A stretch of 39,445 bases of DNA from an uncultured Planctomycetales bacterium (GTDB lineage: Bacteria > Planctomycetota > Planctomycetia > Pirellulales > Thermoguttaceae), in contig CAMNJU010000006.1 in assembly GCA_946541595.1 (NCBI GenBank), positions 1-39,445 of the forward strand, written 5' to 3'. The notes under the pieces are model-generated. The model made no database searches, was not told the origin of the DNA, and was given only the letters and a program-made list of their open reading frames with translations. Below are positions 17,067-24,778 of this stretch, one piece after another. The position numbers and the translations under genes were made by a program. Positions within the stretch are counted from its first letter, which is position 1. Every line of letters starts with the position of its first letter.

Positions 17067-18259
17067 ACCGACGCCTTTCGTTGCAAAATATCGCGAACCT
17101 GTTCGTTTCTTTCCTCGAGCGAATCCGCCCTGAGCAGCCACGCGTGGTTTCCCATTTCGTTCGCAAGGGCCGGAGCGACGTCGAATTCTTCAACGACGTT
17201 TGCCCCCCACCGCGCTCGAATTTCTTCCTCGCTTTTCGCGTAGCCGATCGAATCTTTTCTTCCGACGTGCGTTATATAGCGTTTGAATTCGCCGCTCATG
17301 AAACGTTTATCGTAGATAAGGCTGTCCGCCCAAATCGTGTAAACGTCTGTGTCGTACGCGTAATTCATCTTGTCGGGTATGCGTCCGCCCGGCGCGCGCA
17401 TATTGACTTCGAGGCCGAGGAGCGTTCCTTTTTTGCCGAGTCCCTCTTTGTCCCGATCCAGCCGGAAGAATTCGAAGTGGAAAAAGATATTTCTCGTGTC
17501 GAACTGCTTTAATATCTGTTTTCCCGCTTCTTCGAGATCGGGCGTCGGAGCCTGGCAGTAGCTTACGACGTCCTCGCCGTTATTGACTGCGTCCATGAGA
17601 CTGACCGGAACAATCTGGCTCGCCGCGAATAGGACGTTGCGGTCCGAGTCGGTAATTCCGTCAAAGGTTTCGACGTGGCCCGGAACGTATTCTTCCTCAA
17701 TGAACTGCACGTTGGGGTCGCGCTTTTCCCAGACGATTTCCAATTCGACGCTGTTGTCGGCCCTGCCTGTATTCGAAGCGCCGACTCCCTTGTCGGGCTT
17801 TAAGACGACCGGATACCCGACGTCTCTCGCGAAAATTAACGCGTCCTCAAGCGACTGGGGCAGAGTCCACCGCGCCGTCGGTATGCCCGCGTCCTGATAG
17901 GCCTTTTTCATGAGCGATTTATGGGTCATGCGTTCCGTTTCGGCCGTCTTCGGACCCGTCGTTATATTGAAATCTTCGCGGATATGCGCGTCTAAGTCAA
18001 GCCAATATTCGTTTTCACTTTCGATATAGTCGATTTTGCCGTAATGGAAAATGTAATCGGCGACCGCGCGGTAAACGGCGTCGTAATCGTGAAGATCGCC
18101 GATAAACCTGTATTCTGTCAGCGAGTTCCGGCATGGAGCGCCAATCGCGTCCCAAGGCGCGTCGCCGATCCCCAATACGTTTACTCCGCGTTCTTTAAGC
18201 CGCGCGCAAAAATTGAAGAAGTGACTGGGAAAATGAGGCGAAATAAAAATTACGTTCAT
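17063..18259 (-). CDS. ATP-grasp ligase A (operon copy 1, first gene)
   Basis: The product (398 aa) begins MNVIFISPHFPSHFFNFCAR and follows the same plan as ligase B. Nucleotide binding is at YPVVLKPDKGVGASNTGRAD and VQFIEEEYVPGHVETFDGITD, and the Mg site is LGLEVNMRAPGGRIPDKM. The swap of RPAGG (B) for RAPGG (A) at the substrate-facing loop suggests the two paralogues accept different partners. A purine-rich AAGGAAAGGAGAGG Shine-Dalgarno precedes the ATG, one of the strongest in the window. About 285 nt separate the ATG from the leader-peptide start; this stretch holds the attenuator. Confidence 0.86.
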   Translation of the reverse strand: MNVIFISPHFPSHFFNFCARLKERGVNVLGIGDAPWDAIGAPCRNSLTEYRFIGDLHDYDAVYRAVADYIFHYGKIDYIESENEYWLDLDAHIREDFNITTGPKTAETERMTHKSLMKKAYQDAGIPTARWTLPQSLEDALIFARDVGYPVVLKPDKGVGASNTGRADNSVELEIVWEKRDPNVQFIEEEYVPGHVETFDGITDSDRNVLFAASQIVPVSLMDAVNNGEDVVSYCQAPTPDLEEAGKQILKQFDTRNIFFHFEFFRLDRDKEGLGKKGTLLGLEVNMRAPGGRIPDKMNYAYDTDVYTIWADSLIYDKRFMSGEFKRYITHVGRKDSIGYAKSEEEIRARWGANVVEEFDVAPALANEMGNHAWLLRADSLEERNEQVRDILQRKASV

Positions 18260-18358
18260 GTGCCTCTCCTTTCCTTAAGTTTGAACGGCAGGACCGTCTG
18301 GGGCGCGGAAAGCGTCTTTCGGTTGAACCGTTCGATATTTGGGGCGTTCAAAACGCGC

Positions 18359-18389
18359 AAAAAAAAATCGGAATCTCTCGATCCCGATT
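18359..18389 (-). terminator. Attenuator terminator of operon copy 1
   Basis: On the minus strand AATCGGGATC (18389-18380), loop GAGA and GATTCCGATT (18375-18366) make a 10-bp stem with one G-U pair, followed by a T tract that reaches 18359 (nine T counting the stem end). It lies between the leader-peptide stop and the first structural gene, 100 bp before the ATG of ligase A. Its 5' arm contains TCGGGAT, complementary to ATCCCGA in the upstream leader hairpin loop, so an antiterminator can replace it. Confidence 0.85.
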
Positions 18390-18442
18390 TCAAGCGCGCC
18401 GTACTGGGCCGCCGCCGTCAAAATGAACGAACAAAGCGGCGC

Positions 18443-18544
18443 TTATGTCTCGACGGATAAGTCGGGATACTCCCTCCGTCGAGAACAACAGCGCATGTCC
18501 ATAAGCGAGCGGCTCTCTTGTTGAAGTGTAATCGACGCCATCAT
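18443..18544 (-). CDS. Cysteine-rich leader peptide (33 aa), operon copy 1
   Basis: On the minus strand, GTGGAGG (18555-18549) sits four bases before ATG ATG. The frame encodes 33 residues ending with TAA at 18445-18443. The middle reads MDMRCCSRRR, with two consecutive UGU cysteine codons (18490-18485) immediately before a hairpin. The position is right behind the predicted promoter start and ahead of an intrinsic terminator. This is what is expected of an amino-acid-sensing leader peptide such as trpL or hisL. Known cysteine-sensing upstream frames in mycobacteria work on the same principle but are not obviously homologous. The second ATG gives 32 aa. There is no sign that the peptide has a function of its own. 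Confidence 0.75.
   Translation of the reverse strand: MMASITLQQESRSLMDMRCCSRRREYPDLSVET
18448..18484 (-). promoter_or_regulatory. Leader (pause) hairpin carrying the antiterminator strand, copy 1
   Basis: TCTCGACGGA (18484-18475) and TCCGTCGAGA (18457-18448) form a perfect 10-bp stem that begins at the nucleotide after the second Cys codon. An inner GGGA/TCCC can also pair. The loop side contains ATCCCGA (18468-18462 on the minus strand), complementary to the 5' arm of the downstream terminator. Confidence 0.75.
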
Positions 18545-18572
18545 TGGGCCTCCACGATTGTGATTGGCGCAC

Positions 18573-18604
18573 AATATATCCTATAAACCTACTATGTCAA
18601 TAGG
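18573..18604 (-). promoter_or_regulatory. Operon promoter with overlapping Rrf2-type operator, copy 1
   Basis: The minus strand has TTGACA (18600-18595), a 16-bp spacer and TATATT (18578-18573). Start of transcription is expected near 18566, giving a leader of about 22 nt before the leader-peptide ATG. The dyad CC-N13-GG (18588-18604), with AT-rich flanks, covers the -35. That spacing is the one in IscR type 2 sites. A wider CCTAT/ATAGG inverted repeat overlaps it. Repression by the divergent Rrf2 protein is inferred. Confidence 0.65.
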
Positions 18605-18721
18605 AATAAAAAAGAAAATTTAAAAAATTTTTAAATTCAAACCGCGCCTTTTCATACGCAAGTCGCCGCGCATATATTTCCTGAGAAATAAAAAAATGCT
18701 TTTCTACGGGAAAAATAGGTT

Positions 18722-18741
18722 TATAATAAAGGCACAGGAGG
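18722..18741 (+). promoter_or_regulatory. -10 element and Shine-Dalgarno of the chimeric rrf2
   Basis: TATAAT (18722-18727) and AGGAGG (18736-18741) precede ATG 18747, exactly as in front of the intact gene at 24779. The -35 is weak. The remaining spacer from 18605 is AT-rich, including runs of A and a TTTAAAAAATTTTTAAA stretch. Confidence 0.55.
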
Positions 18742-18746
18742 CTTCT

Positions 18747-18999
18747 ATGATTTCTACAAAAGGCAGATACGCGCTGCGCGTTATGATCGATTTGGCGGAG
18801 CAGGATTCGGGCGATTTCGTCCCCCTTACGGAAATAGCGCCGCGTCAGCAGATATCGCTCAAGTATCTCGGATTATTTTGAAGATACTTGTCCAAAAGAA
18901 GCTGCTCAAAGGGCGTCGGGGAAGGGGGCCGGCTATAAACTTACCCGCGCGCCGGAGGAGTACGTCGTAAGCGAGATTCTCGAACTGACTGCGGAATAA
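18747..18999 (+). pseudogene. Chimeric truncated rrf2 at the duplication junction
   Basis: The first part, up to at least 18783, matches the intact regulator (ATG start, GRYALRVM) and keeps its promoter and Shine-Dalgarno. From 18821 onward it matches the decayed remnant, including the one-base deletion that stops translation after 44 residues (KYLGLF) and the truncated 3' end. The switch lies within the identical 37 bp at 18784-18820. If translated, it gives only the first part of the winged helix-turn-helix. Loss of the cysteine region means it cannot sense an Fe-S cluster. Confidence 0.88.
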
Positions 19000-19021
19000 A
19001 CGGCCGACGCTCAATACGAAA

Positions 19022-19065
19022 CGCGGCGCGAAGCTCTTTTGAACTTCGCGCCGCGCGTGTTTTTT
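19022..19065. terminator. 12-bp hairpin ending operon copy 2
   Basis: This is the second occurrence of the CGCGGCGCGAAG/CTTCGCGCCGCG stem, now lying between the chimeric rrf2 and the ligase B stop. It would separate copy 2 transcription from the control region of copy 1 downstream. Confidence 0.75.
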
Positions 19066-19076
19066 ACTTTTGTCCG

Positions 19077-20267
19077 CTACTCCCTCTCATGGACGAAGCG
19101 AATGAATTCGTCGACCTCTTCTTTTGTATCGACCCGAACGGTGTACATCTGCCTTCCCATCGTTTCATGCATCATTTCCGGCATTTCCTCGCACATTTTC
19201 ATAACGGCGCCGTATCGGTCTAAAATCTCTTCGTGAGTGTGCGCGTAACGTTTGCCGTCTTTTCTGCTTGCGTAAGCGCAATAGTAGTTTTGGCGCGGCC
19301 TGTCGTCCTTCCAGACGCCGTTGACGACCATTTCCGCCCAAATCTGATAGACGTCGACGCTGTGCGCGAAATTCATCATGTCGGGGGTGTAGCCTCCCGC
19401 CGGACGCATATTGACTTCCAGCGCGACAAAGTCGCCGACGTCGGCAAGGTTCTTTTTGGGCTGCGTAAGCCTGAAAAATTCAAGGTGAATAAACCGATTG
19501 AACGCATTGAACGCTTTCGCCGTCCGCCTCCCTAATTCGTACAGCTTGGGAAGGTCGTCTCTGTTTACGTAATACGCCAAATCCAAACCTTTATTGACGA
19601 TATCCGCGATCGAGGGCGGCCAAACGGTCGACGACTCGAAGAGAGGCGTCGCGTTTGCGTCGGTAATGGCGTCGTACGAATAGACGTCGCCCGTAATAAA
19701 CTCTTCACAGACGTACGGTTCGTCCGGCTTCTCTTTGAAAAACCGCCGAACGTCGTCCAGCGATTCCAGTTTGTACGTATGCGCCGCGCCCACGCCTTTT
19801 TCCGGCTTGGCGATTGCGGGAAAACCGACGGCCTCGAGAAACGCCGCCGTTTGCTCCCAGTTCTCCACTTTGGCGCATCGCGCCGTCGGAACGTTCGCCT
19901 GGGCGTATTTGATCTTCATTTCCGCCTTGCTTTTAAAGAAGCGGACTTCGTCCGGCTGGACGCCCGTCTTTATGTTAAAGTCTTGACGGAGCCGCGCGTC
20001 CTGCTCGAGCCAGTATTCGTTGTTCGACTCGATCCAGTGAATTCTGCCGTACTTCGACGCGAAGAAGGCGACGGCGCGCCGCATCTCTTCGTAGGATTCC
20101 ATATTCGGCAGATAGTAGTATTCGTCGAGCGAACGCGTAACTTCCGGGGCGAGCGAGTCGTAAGGCGCGTCTCCGATTCCCAATACGCGAACGCCCATTT
20201 TCTTTAAACGGTCGCAAAAGTTCCAATAGGTTCTAGGGAAATGTGGGGAAACGACAATGAAATTCAT
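19077..20267 (-). CDS. ATP-grasp ligase B (operon copy 2, fifth gene)
   Basis: The 396-aa product is identical to that at 13045-14235. No substitution was found, so there is no sign of divergence after duplication. Read-through beyond its hairpin would run antisense into the chimeric rrf2. Confidence 0.85.
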   Translation of the reverse strand: MNFIVVSPHFPRTYWNFCDRLKKMGVRVLGIGDAPYDSLAPEVTRSLDEYYYLPNMESYEEMRRAVAFFASKYGRIHWIESNNEYWLEQDARLRQDFNIKTGVQPDEVRFFKSKAEMKIKYAQANVPTARCAKVENWEQTAAFLEAVGFPAIAKPEKGVGAAHTYKLESLDDVRRFFKEKPDEPYVCEEFITGDVYSYDAITDANATPLFESSTVWPPSIADIVNKGLDLAYYVNRDDLPKLYELGRRTAKAFNAFNRFIHLEFFRLTQPKKNLADVGDFVALEVNMRPAGGYTPDMMNFAHSVDVYQIWAEMVVNGVWKDDRPRQNYYCAYASRKDGKRYAHTHEEILDRYGAVMKMCEEMPEMMHETMGRQMYTVRVDTKEEVDEFIRFVHERE

Positions 20268-20283
20268 AATACCGTTCTCTCAG

Positions 20284-21060
20284 TTAGAGTTCCGCGAAGT
20301 CCATGTACAGGTACTTTGTTTTCGCCGCGTCGTCGACGTACTGAGCGCCGTGATTCGTGCCCGCGGCGACGAATTCGCCCTCCTGATACGCGGTAAGCGT
20401 TGTAAATTCGACCGGATTCCACTTTTCTTCGTCGAGCGGCACGGTCGAAAAGAACGCCGAATCGCCGTCCTGCCGAACGAACAGACTGTTTTTGTAGTTC
20501 GTGTGGACGTAAAAGAGTTCGCCGTCGTGGATAATCAGATTCAGCTTGTTGTTCGGCGCCAGTTCGCAAACGATCGAGTTTACGGTTTCGAAGCGTTCTT
20601 CACGTCTGAGTATTCTGCGCTGGCCGTCCTGCTGGGCGTTAATTTTATCTACCAGGTAGAACAGAATTCTCTCGCTGTCCGTGAATCCCTCCTGAACGCG
20701 GACGTACTTGTCTAAAACAGGCGCTTCGAAGATCGTTCCGTTATGAATGAGCGTCCATGCGCGTCCGGAATTGTCGCGCCGCACGAAAGGATGGCAGTTT
20801 TCATAGTCCATATTGCCTCGCGTTGCCAGCCGCAAATGGGCCATCATTCCGCGCGTTACGATCGGCCGGCGGATTCTTTCGCGTAAATATCTGCTTTTAA
20901 ACGCCGGCTGAGGTTCCTTTTCCAAATTGACCGAATCGCCCCCGTCAAAGAGCGCAAGCCCCCATCCGTTGGGCATGTCGATACTGTGCGACATAAATCT
21001 TTTCAAAATGTCGTTGACTCGAATCGGCGTTTTACTTGAGATTGCCAGCAGTTCGCACAT
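20284..21060 (-). CDS. Class II glutamine amidotransferase, EgtC/YafJ-like (copy 2, fourth gene)
   Basis: The 258-aa product is identical to the copy at 14252-15028, with Cys2 and the NGWGLALFDGG and LIHNGTI blocks intact and the same 29-nt overlap with the ligase upstream. Confidence 0.88.
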   Translation of the reverse strand: MCELLAISSKTPIRVNDILKRFMSHSIDMPNGWGLALFDGGDSVNLEKEPQPAFKSRYLRERIRRPIVTRGMMAHLRLATRGNMDYENCHPFVRRDNSGRAWTLIHNGTIFEAPVLDKYVRVQEGFTDSERILFYLVDKINAQQDGQRRILRREERFETVNSIVCELAPNNKLNLIIHDGELFYVHTNYKNSLFVRQDGDSAFFSTVPLDEEKWNPVEFTTLTAYQEGEFVAAGTNHGAQYVDDAAKTKYLYMDFAEL

Positions 21061-22336
21061 TTAACAGTTCCTCCTGTCGTTCTTTTGCTAACCGAATTCC
21101 TTTTCCCACATAATTATCCGCGTATTCGTTCCGTATAATCCATGCGTAACGGCAGTCCGGGTCGACAAATTTCTCAGCTTCAAAATCGAGAATATCCCTG
21201 ATTTCAGGCGGAAAATCTCTGTAGAAGTTTTTCATGGCGATAATCATTTTCAGGGCCGCGTCCTCGACCGATTCAAATATCTTGTTCGGGGCGCCGACGT
21301 TGACCATGCGAAGGTCGTATCGCGCCGCGTTTTTGAAGTTCTGAACCGCCTGAACTTGATCGCGAACGGTCAGTTTGGGACGCGACATACTCAGCAGCCA
21401 TACCATGAGCAGCTGCGCGAAGATTAAGTCTTTCTTATTGACTCCGGAAGGTTCAAGCGGGTTTAAGTCGAACATTCTCAGCTCAATATGATTGACGCCC
21501 TCTTCGCGCAGCGTCTGCAGGAGGTTCTGTCCTCTCGGTTTGAGACGGATCGGATAGTACAGTTCCGTCGGGGCCGCGAGGAGCTGTTCGTCGACGTAGC
21601 GCTGAATGCTGTCGGCGTACGTGTCGACGCTGTCGTAGTTAAAAACGGGCGTAAAGTAGTTCCAGTATCCCAGTTCTCCGCAGCGCAGGCTCGCAAATCC
21701 GCTAAAGGTTGTGCGCCCCATAACGCCCTCTTCAACGTAACTCGAATCGAAGAGCGGACTTGCCGCGGTTATCGCCGTAAGTATCCATCCGTAAGCGGCG
21801 AGCTGTTCCGCGAGCGTCAGGTAGAGTCTGTTTTTGTACTCTTGGAAATCTGTTTCGTTTCCCGCTTCAAAATCGGCGCGCAGAAGCTCGTCTGAGAACG
21901 AGTAGTTCACGTGAATTCCGCACAGCGCCATTTTGTACTTTCCGTACCGTCTGGACAGATATTCGCGATAACTCGTTTTGGGGGAAAGAACGCCGGTAAA
22001 GGACGCCGTCGGCACGTCGTCTTCGTCTTCGATAAAGGGCGGATTCGAGAATTGCCAAAGGAGTTCCGGTTCAGGGAGCCGCGCAACCGTTTCGTTGACT
22101 TTGCGCGTATACCGGAGCAGCGCGTCGACCGCGCCGTCTGCGGAATCGTAGACCGACGTGTTGATTTCAGTCTGGTTCTCGCAAAAATCGCGGACGATAT
22201 GCGTTTCGCTCAGCGGAAACGGATGCGGCGTATGAGAGAACGACCCGTTGCGAAGGACGCGCAGCGACTCTTTTTCCAAGCCGAAGTTTCCTTGCAGCAG
22301 CAGACGTTTAACTCTTTTATCGTCGATATGAAGCAT
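21032..22336 (-). CDS. gshA: GshA-type glutamate-cysteine ligase (copy 2, third gene)
   Basis: The 434-aa product is identical to that at 15000-16304. Two intact copies imply doubled dosage of the committed gamma-glutamyl ligation step, provided both promoters are active. Confidence 0.88.
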   Translation of the reverse strand: MLHIDDKRVKRLLLQGNFGLEKESLRVLRNGSFSHTPHPFPLSETHIVRDFCENQTEINTSVYDSADGAVDALLRYTRKVNETVARLPEPELLWQFSNPPFIEDEDDVPTASFTGVLSPKTSYREYLSRRYGKYKMALCGIHVNYSFSDELLRADFEAGNETDFQEYKNRLYLTLAEQLAAYGWILTAITAASPLFDSSYVEEGVMGRTTFSGFASLRCGELGYWNYFTPVFNYDSVDTYADSIQRYVDEQLLAAPTELYYPIRLKPRGQNLLQTLREEGVNHIELRMFDLNPLEPSGVNKKDLIFAQLLMVWLLSMSRPKLTVRDQVQAVQNFKNAARYDLRMVNVGAPNKIFESVEDAALKMIIAMKNFYRDFPPEIRDILDFEAEKFVDPDCRYAWIIRNEYADNYVGKGIRLAKERQEELLNVRTAGNLK

Positions 22337-22351
22337 AAGTCTTGATCCCTG

Positions 22352-23098
22352 TTATTGAAGGCCGAGCAGCCAAGGGAGGAAATACCGGATTTGTTTGCGC
22401 CACCATGGCCAGTCATGATTGACGTCGTATCCCCAAAAATCGACCCATGCATGGATTCCTTTTTTCTGAAAGACGTCGCGCAGGATAGCGGCCGTTCTTC
22501 TCCCTTCGTCTTCCCACGCGCCCTGACCGACGCAAATAGCGATTTTGCGCTGGTTATACAGCTTGACGTATGGGTGGTCCTCCGGCATGTTTGCCAGAAA
22601 ATGAACGGGCGAATTATCGTAAAGAACGCCGTTGAGCCAGTTTCCCCAAAAATAGGCTGCGTCGTAGCATCCGGAACATCCCAAGACGCCGCCGAACAAA
22701 TCTGGCCGCCGCAGAAAGACGATCGCCGCGTGCGTCGCTCCCAAGCTGAAGCCCGTCGTTATGGGTATCCCTTGCTCGCCGTTGATTCCTTTAATGAACG
22801 GGAGCGCCTCGTCGACTATATAGCGGTAATAATTTTCCTGAACGTTCGCTCGGCGCTCTTTATCCCCCGTCTTGTCGGACCAGCTTTCGGCGTCGACCGT
22901 ATCTACGCTGAATAATTGAATTACGCCCTGTTCGATGTAATCGGAAAGGGTCTCCTGCATATGAAAGCTTTCCCAATTGTCGCACATGCCGTCCTGGCAT
23001 GGGAACGCGATCAGGGGCGTTCCGGCATGTCCGTGCGTGAGAATATTCATGTTTCTTGCGAGCCGTTCGCTGTAGTGGGTGTGAAGTTCTCTTTTCAT
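22352..23098 (-). CDS. Alpha/beta-hydrolase, esterase D-like (copy 2, second gene)
   Basis: The 248-aa product is identical to the copy at 16320-17066. The ATGA overlap with ligase A (23098-23095) is preserved, again fixing the start inside the longer open frame. Confidence 0.82.
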   Translation of the reverse strand: MKRELHTHYSERLARNMNILTHGHAGTPLIAFPCQDGMCDNWESFHMQETLSDYIEQGVIQLFSVDTVDAESWSDKTGDKERRANVQENYYRYIVDEALPFIKGINGEQGIPITTGFSLGATHAAIVFLRRPDLFGGVLGCSGCYDAAYFWGNWLNGVLYDNSPVHFLANMPEDHPYVKLYNQRKIAICVGQGAWEDEGRRTAAILRDVFQKKGIHAWVDFWGYDVNHDWPWWRKQIRYFLPWLLGLQ

Positions 23099-24291
23099 AC
23101 CGACGCCTTTCGTTGCAAAATATCGCGAACCTGTTCGTTTCTTTCCTCGAGCGAATCCGCCCTGAGCAGCCACGCGTGGTTTCCCATTTCGTTCGCAAGG
23201 GCCGGAGCGACGTCGAATTCTTCAACGACGTTTGCCCCCCACCGCGCTCGAATTTCTTCCTCGCTTTTCGCGTAGCCGATCGAATCTTTTCTTCCGACGT
23301 GCGTTATATAGCGTTTGAATTCGCCGCTCATGAAACGTTTATCGTAGATAAGGCTGTCCGCCCAAATCGTGTAAACGTCTGTGTCGTACGCGTAATTCAT
23401 CTTGTCGGGTATGCGTCCGCCCGGCGCGCGCATATTGACTTCGAGGCCGAGGAGCGTTCCTTTTTTGCCGAGTCCCTCTTTGTCCCGATCCAGCCGGAAG
23501 AATTCGAAGTGGAAAAAGATATTTCTCGTGTCGAACTGCTTTAATATCTGTTTTCCCGCTTCTTCGAGATCGGGCGTCGGAGCCTGGCAGTAGCTTACGA
23601 CGTCCTCGCCGTTATTGACTGCGTCCATGAGACTGACCGGAACAATCTGGCTCGCCGCGAATAGGACGTTGCGGTCCGAGTCGGTAATTCCGTCAAAGGT
23701 TTCGACGTGGCCCGGAACGTATTCTTCCTCAATGAACTGCACGTTGGGGTCGCGCTTTTCCCAGACGATTTCCAATTCGACGCTGTTGTCGGCCCTGCCT
23801 GTATTCGAAGCGCCGACTCCCTTGTCGGGCTTTAAGACGACCGGATACCCGACGTCTCTCGCGAAAATTAACGCGTCCTCAAGCGACTGGGGCAGAGTCC
23901 ACCGCGCCGTCGGTATGCCCGCGTCCTGATAGGCCTTTTTCATGAGCGATTTATGGGTCATGCGTTCCGTTTCGGCCGTCTTCGGACCCGTCGTTATATT
24001 GAAATCTTCGCGGATATGCGCGTCTAAGTCAAGCCAATATTCGTTTTCACTTTCGATATAGTCGATTTTGCCGTAATGGAAAATGTAATCGGCGACCGCG
24101 CGGTAAACGGCGTCGTAATCGTGAAGATCGCCGATAAACCTGTATTCTGTCAGCGAGTTCCGGCATGGAGCGCCAATCGCGTCCCAAGGCGCGTCGCCGA
24201 TCCCCAATACGTTTACTCCGCGTTCTTTAAGCCGCGCGCAAAAATTGAAGAAGTGACTGGGAAAATGAGGCGAAATAAAAATTACGTTCAT
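23095..24291 (-). CDS. ATP-grasp ligase A (operon copy 2, first gene)
   Basis: The 398-aa product is identical to that at 17063-18259. This copy is the one divergent from the intact rrf2 gene; 487 bp separate the two starts and hold the attenuator, leader peptide and promoters. Confidence 0.86.
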   Translation of the reverse strand: MNVIFISPHFPSHFFNFCARLKERGVNVLGIGDAPWDAIGAPCRNSLTEYRFIGDLHDYDAVYRAVADYIFHYGKIDYIESENEYWLDLDAHIREDFNITTGPKTAETERMTHKSLMKKAYQDAGIPTARWTLPQSLEDALIFARDVGYPVVLKPDKGVGASNTGRADNSVELEIVWEKRDPNVQFIEEEYVPGHVETFDGITDSDRNVLFAASQIVPVSLMDAVNNGEDVVSYCQAPTPDLEEAGKQILKQFDTRNIFFHFEFFRLDRDKEGLGKKGTLLGLEVNMRAPGGRIPDKMNYAYDTDVYTIWADSLIYDKRFMSGEFKRYITHVGRKDSIGYAKSEEEIRARWGANVVEEFDVAPALANEMGNHAWLLRADSLEERNEQVRDILQRKASV

Positions 24292-24390
24292 GTGCCTCTC
24301 CTTTCCTTAAGTTTGAACGGCAGGACCGTCTGGGGCGCGGAAAGCGTCTTTCGGTTGAACCGTTCGATATTTGGGGCGTTCAAAACGCGC

Positions 24391-24421
24391 AAAAAAAAAT
24401 CGGAATCTCTCGATCCCGATT
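24391..24421 (-). terminator. Attenuator terminator of operon copy 2
   Basis: The same 10-bp stem with GAGA loop is present at 24421-24398, followed by the T tract to 24391. The 7-nt antiterminator partner is ATCCCGA on the minus strand, the complement of plus-strand TCGGGAT at 24494-24500. Confidence 0.85.
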
Positions 24422-24474
24422 TCAAGCGCGCCGTACTGGGCCGCCGCCGTCAAAATGAACGAACAAAGCGGCGC

Positions 24475-24576
24475 TTATGTCTCGACGGATAAGTCGGGAT
24501 ACTCCCTCCGTCGAGAACAACAGCGCATGTCCATAAGCGAGCGGCTCTCTTGTTGAAGTGTAATCGACGCCATCAT
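24475..24576 (-). CDS. Cysteine-rich leader peptide (33 aa), operon copy 2
   Basis: This is identical to the copy 1 leader, with ATG ATG at 24576, tandem UGU codons at 24522-24517 and TAA at 24477-24475. The GTGGAGG Shine-Dalgarno is at 24587-24581. Confidence 0.75.
   Translation of the reverse strand: MMASITLQQESRSLMDMRCCSRRREYPDLSVET
24480..24516 (-). promoter_or_regulatory. Leader (pause) hairpin, operon copy 2
   Basis: A perfect 10-bp stem joins 24516-24507 and 24489-24480, abutting the Cys codons at 24517. A ribosome stalled on those codons would cover the 5' arm and free the loop strand for antitermination. Confidence 0.75.
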
Positions 24577-24604
24577 TGGGCCTCCACGATTGTGATTGGC
24601 GCAC

Positions 24605-24636
24605 AATATATCCTATAAACCTACTATGTCAATAGG
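24605..24636 (-). promoter_or_regulatory. Operon promoter with overlapping Rrf2-type operator, copy 2
   Basis: TTGACA (24632-24627) and TATATT (24610-24605) are separated by 16 bp. The CC-N13-GG dyad occupies 24620-24636. The stretch from 24637 to 24753 is AT-rich and has no further feature that I can name. Confidence 0.65.
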
Positions 24637-24753
24637 AATAAAAAAGAAAATTTAAAAAATTTTTAAATTCAAACCGCGCCTTTTCATACGCAAGTCGCCG
24701 CGCATATATTTCCTGAGAAATAAAAAAATGCTTTTCTACGGGAAAAATAGGTT

Positions 24754-24773
24754 TATAATAAAGGCACAGGAGG
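24754..24773 (+). promoter_or_regulatory. -10 element and Shine-Dalgarno of intact rrf2
   Basis: TATAAT (24754-24759) and AGGAGG (24768-24773) lie ahead of ATG 24779. The predicted 5' UTR is very short, about 13 nt. The -35 is weak. Confidence 0.55.
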
Positions 24774-24778
24774 CTTCT

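Noticed and set aside
24422-24604. 60-codon minus-strand open frame in the operon control region
   Set aside because: It overlaps the better-supported 33-codon leader in another frame and has no Shine-Dalgarno of its own.
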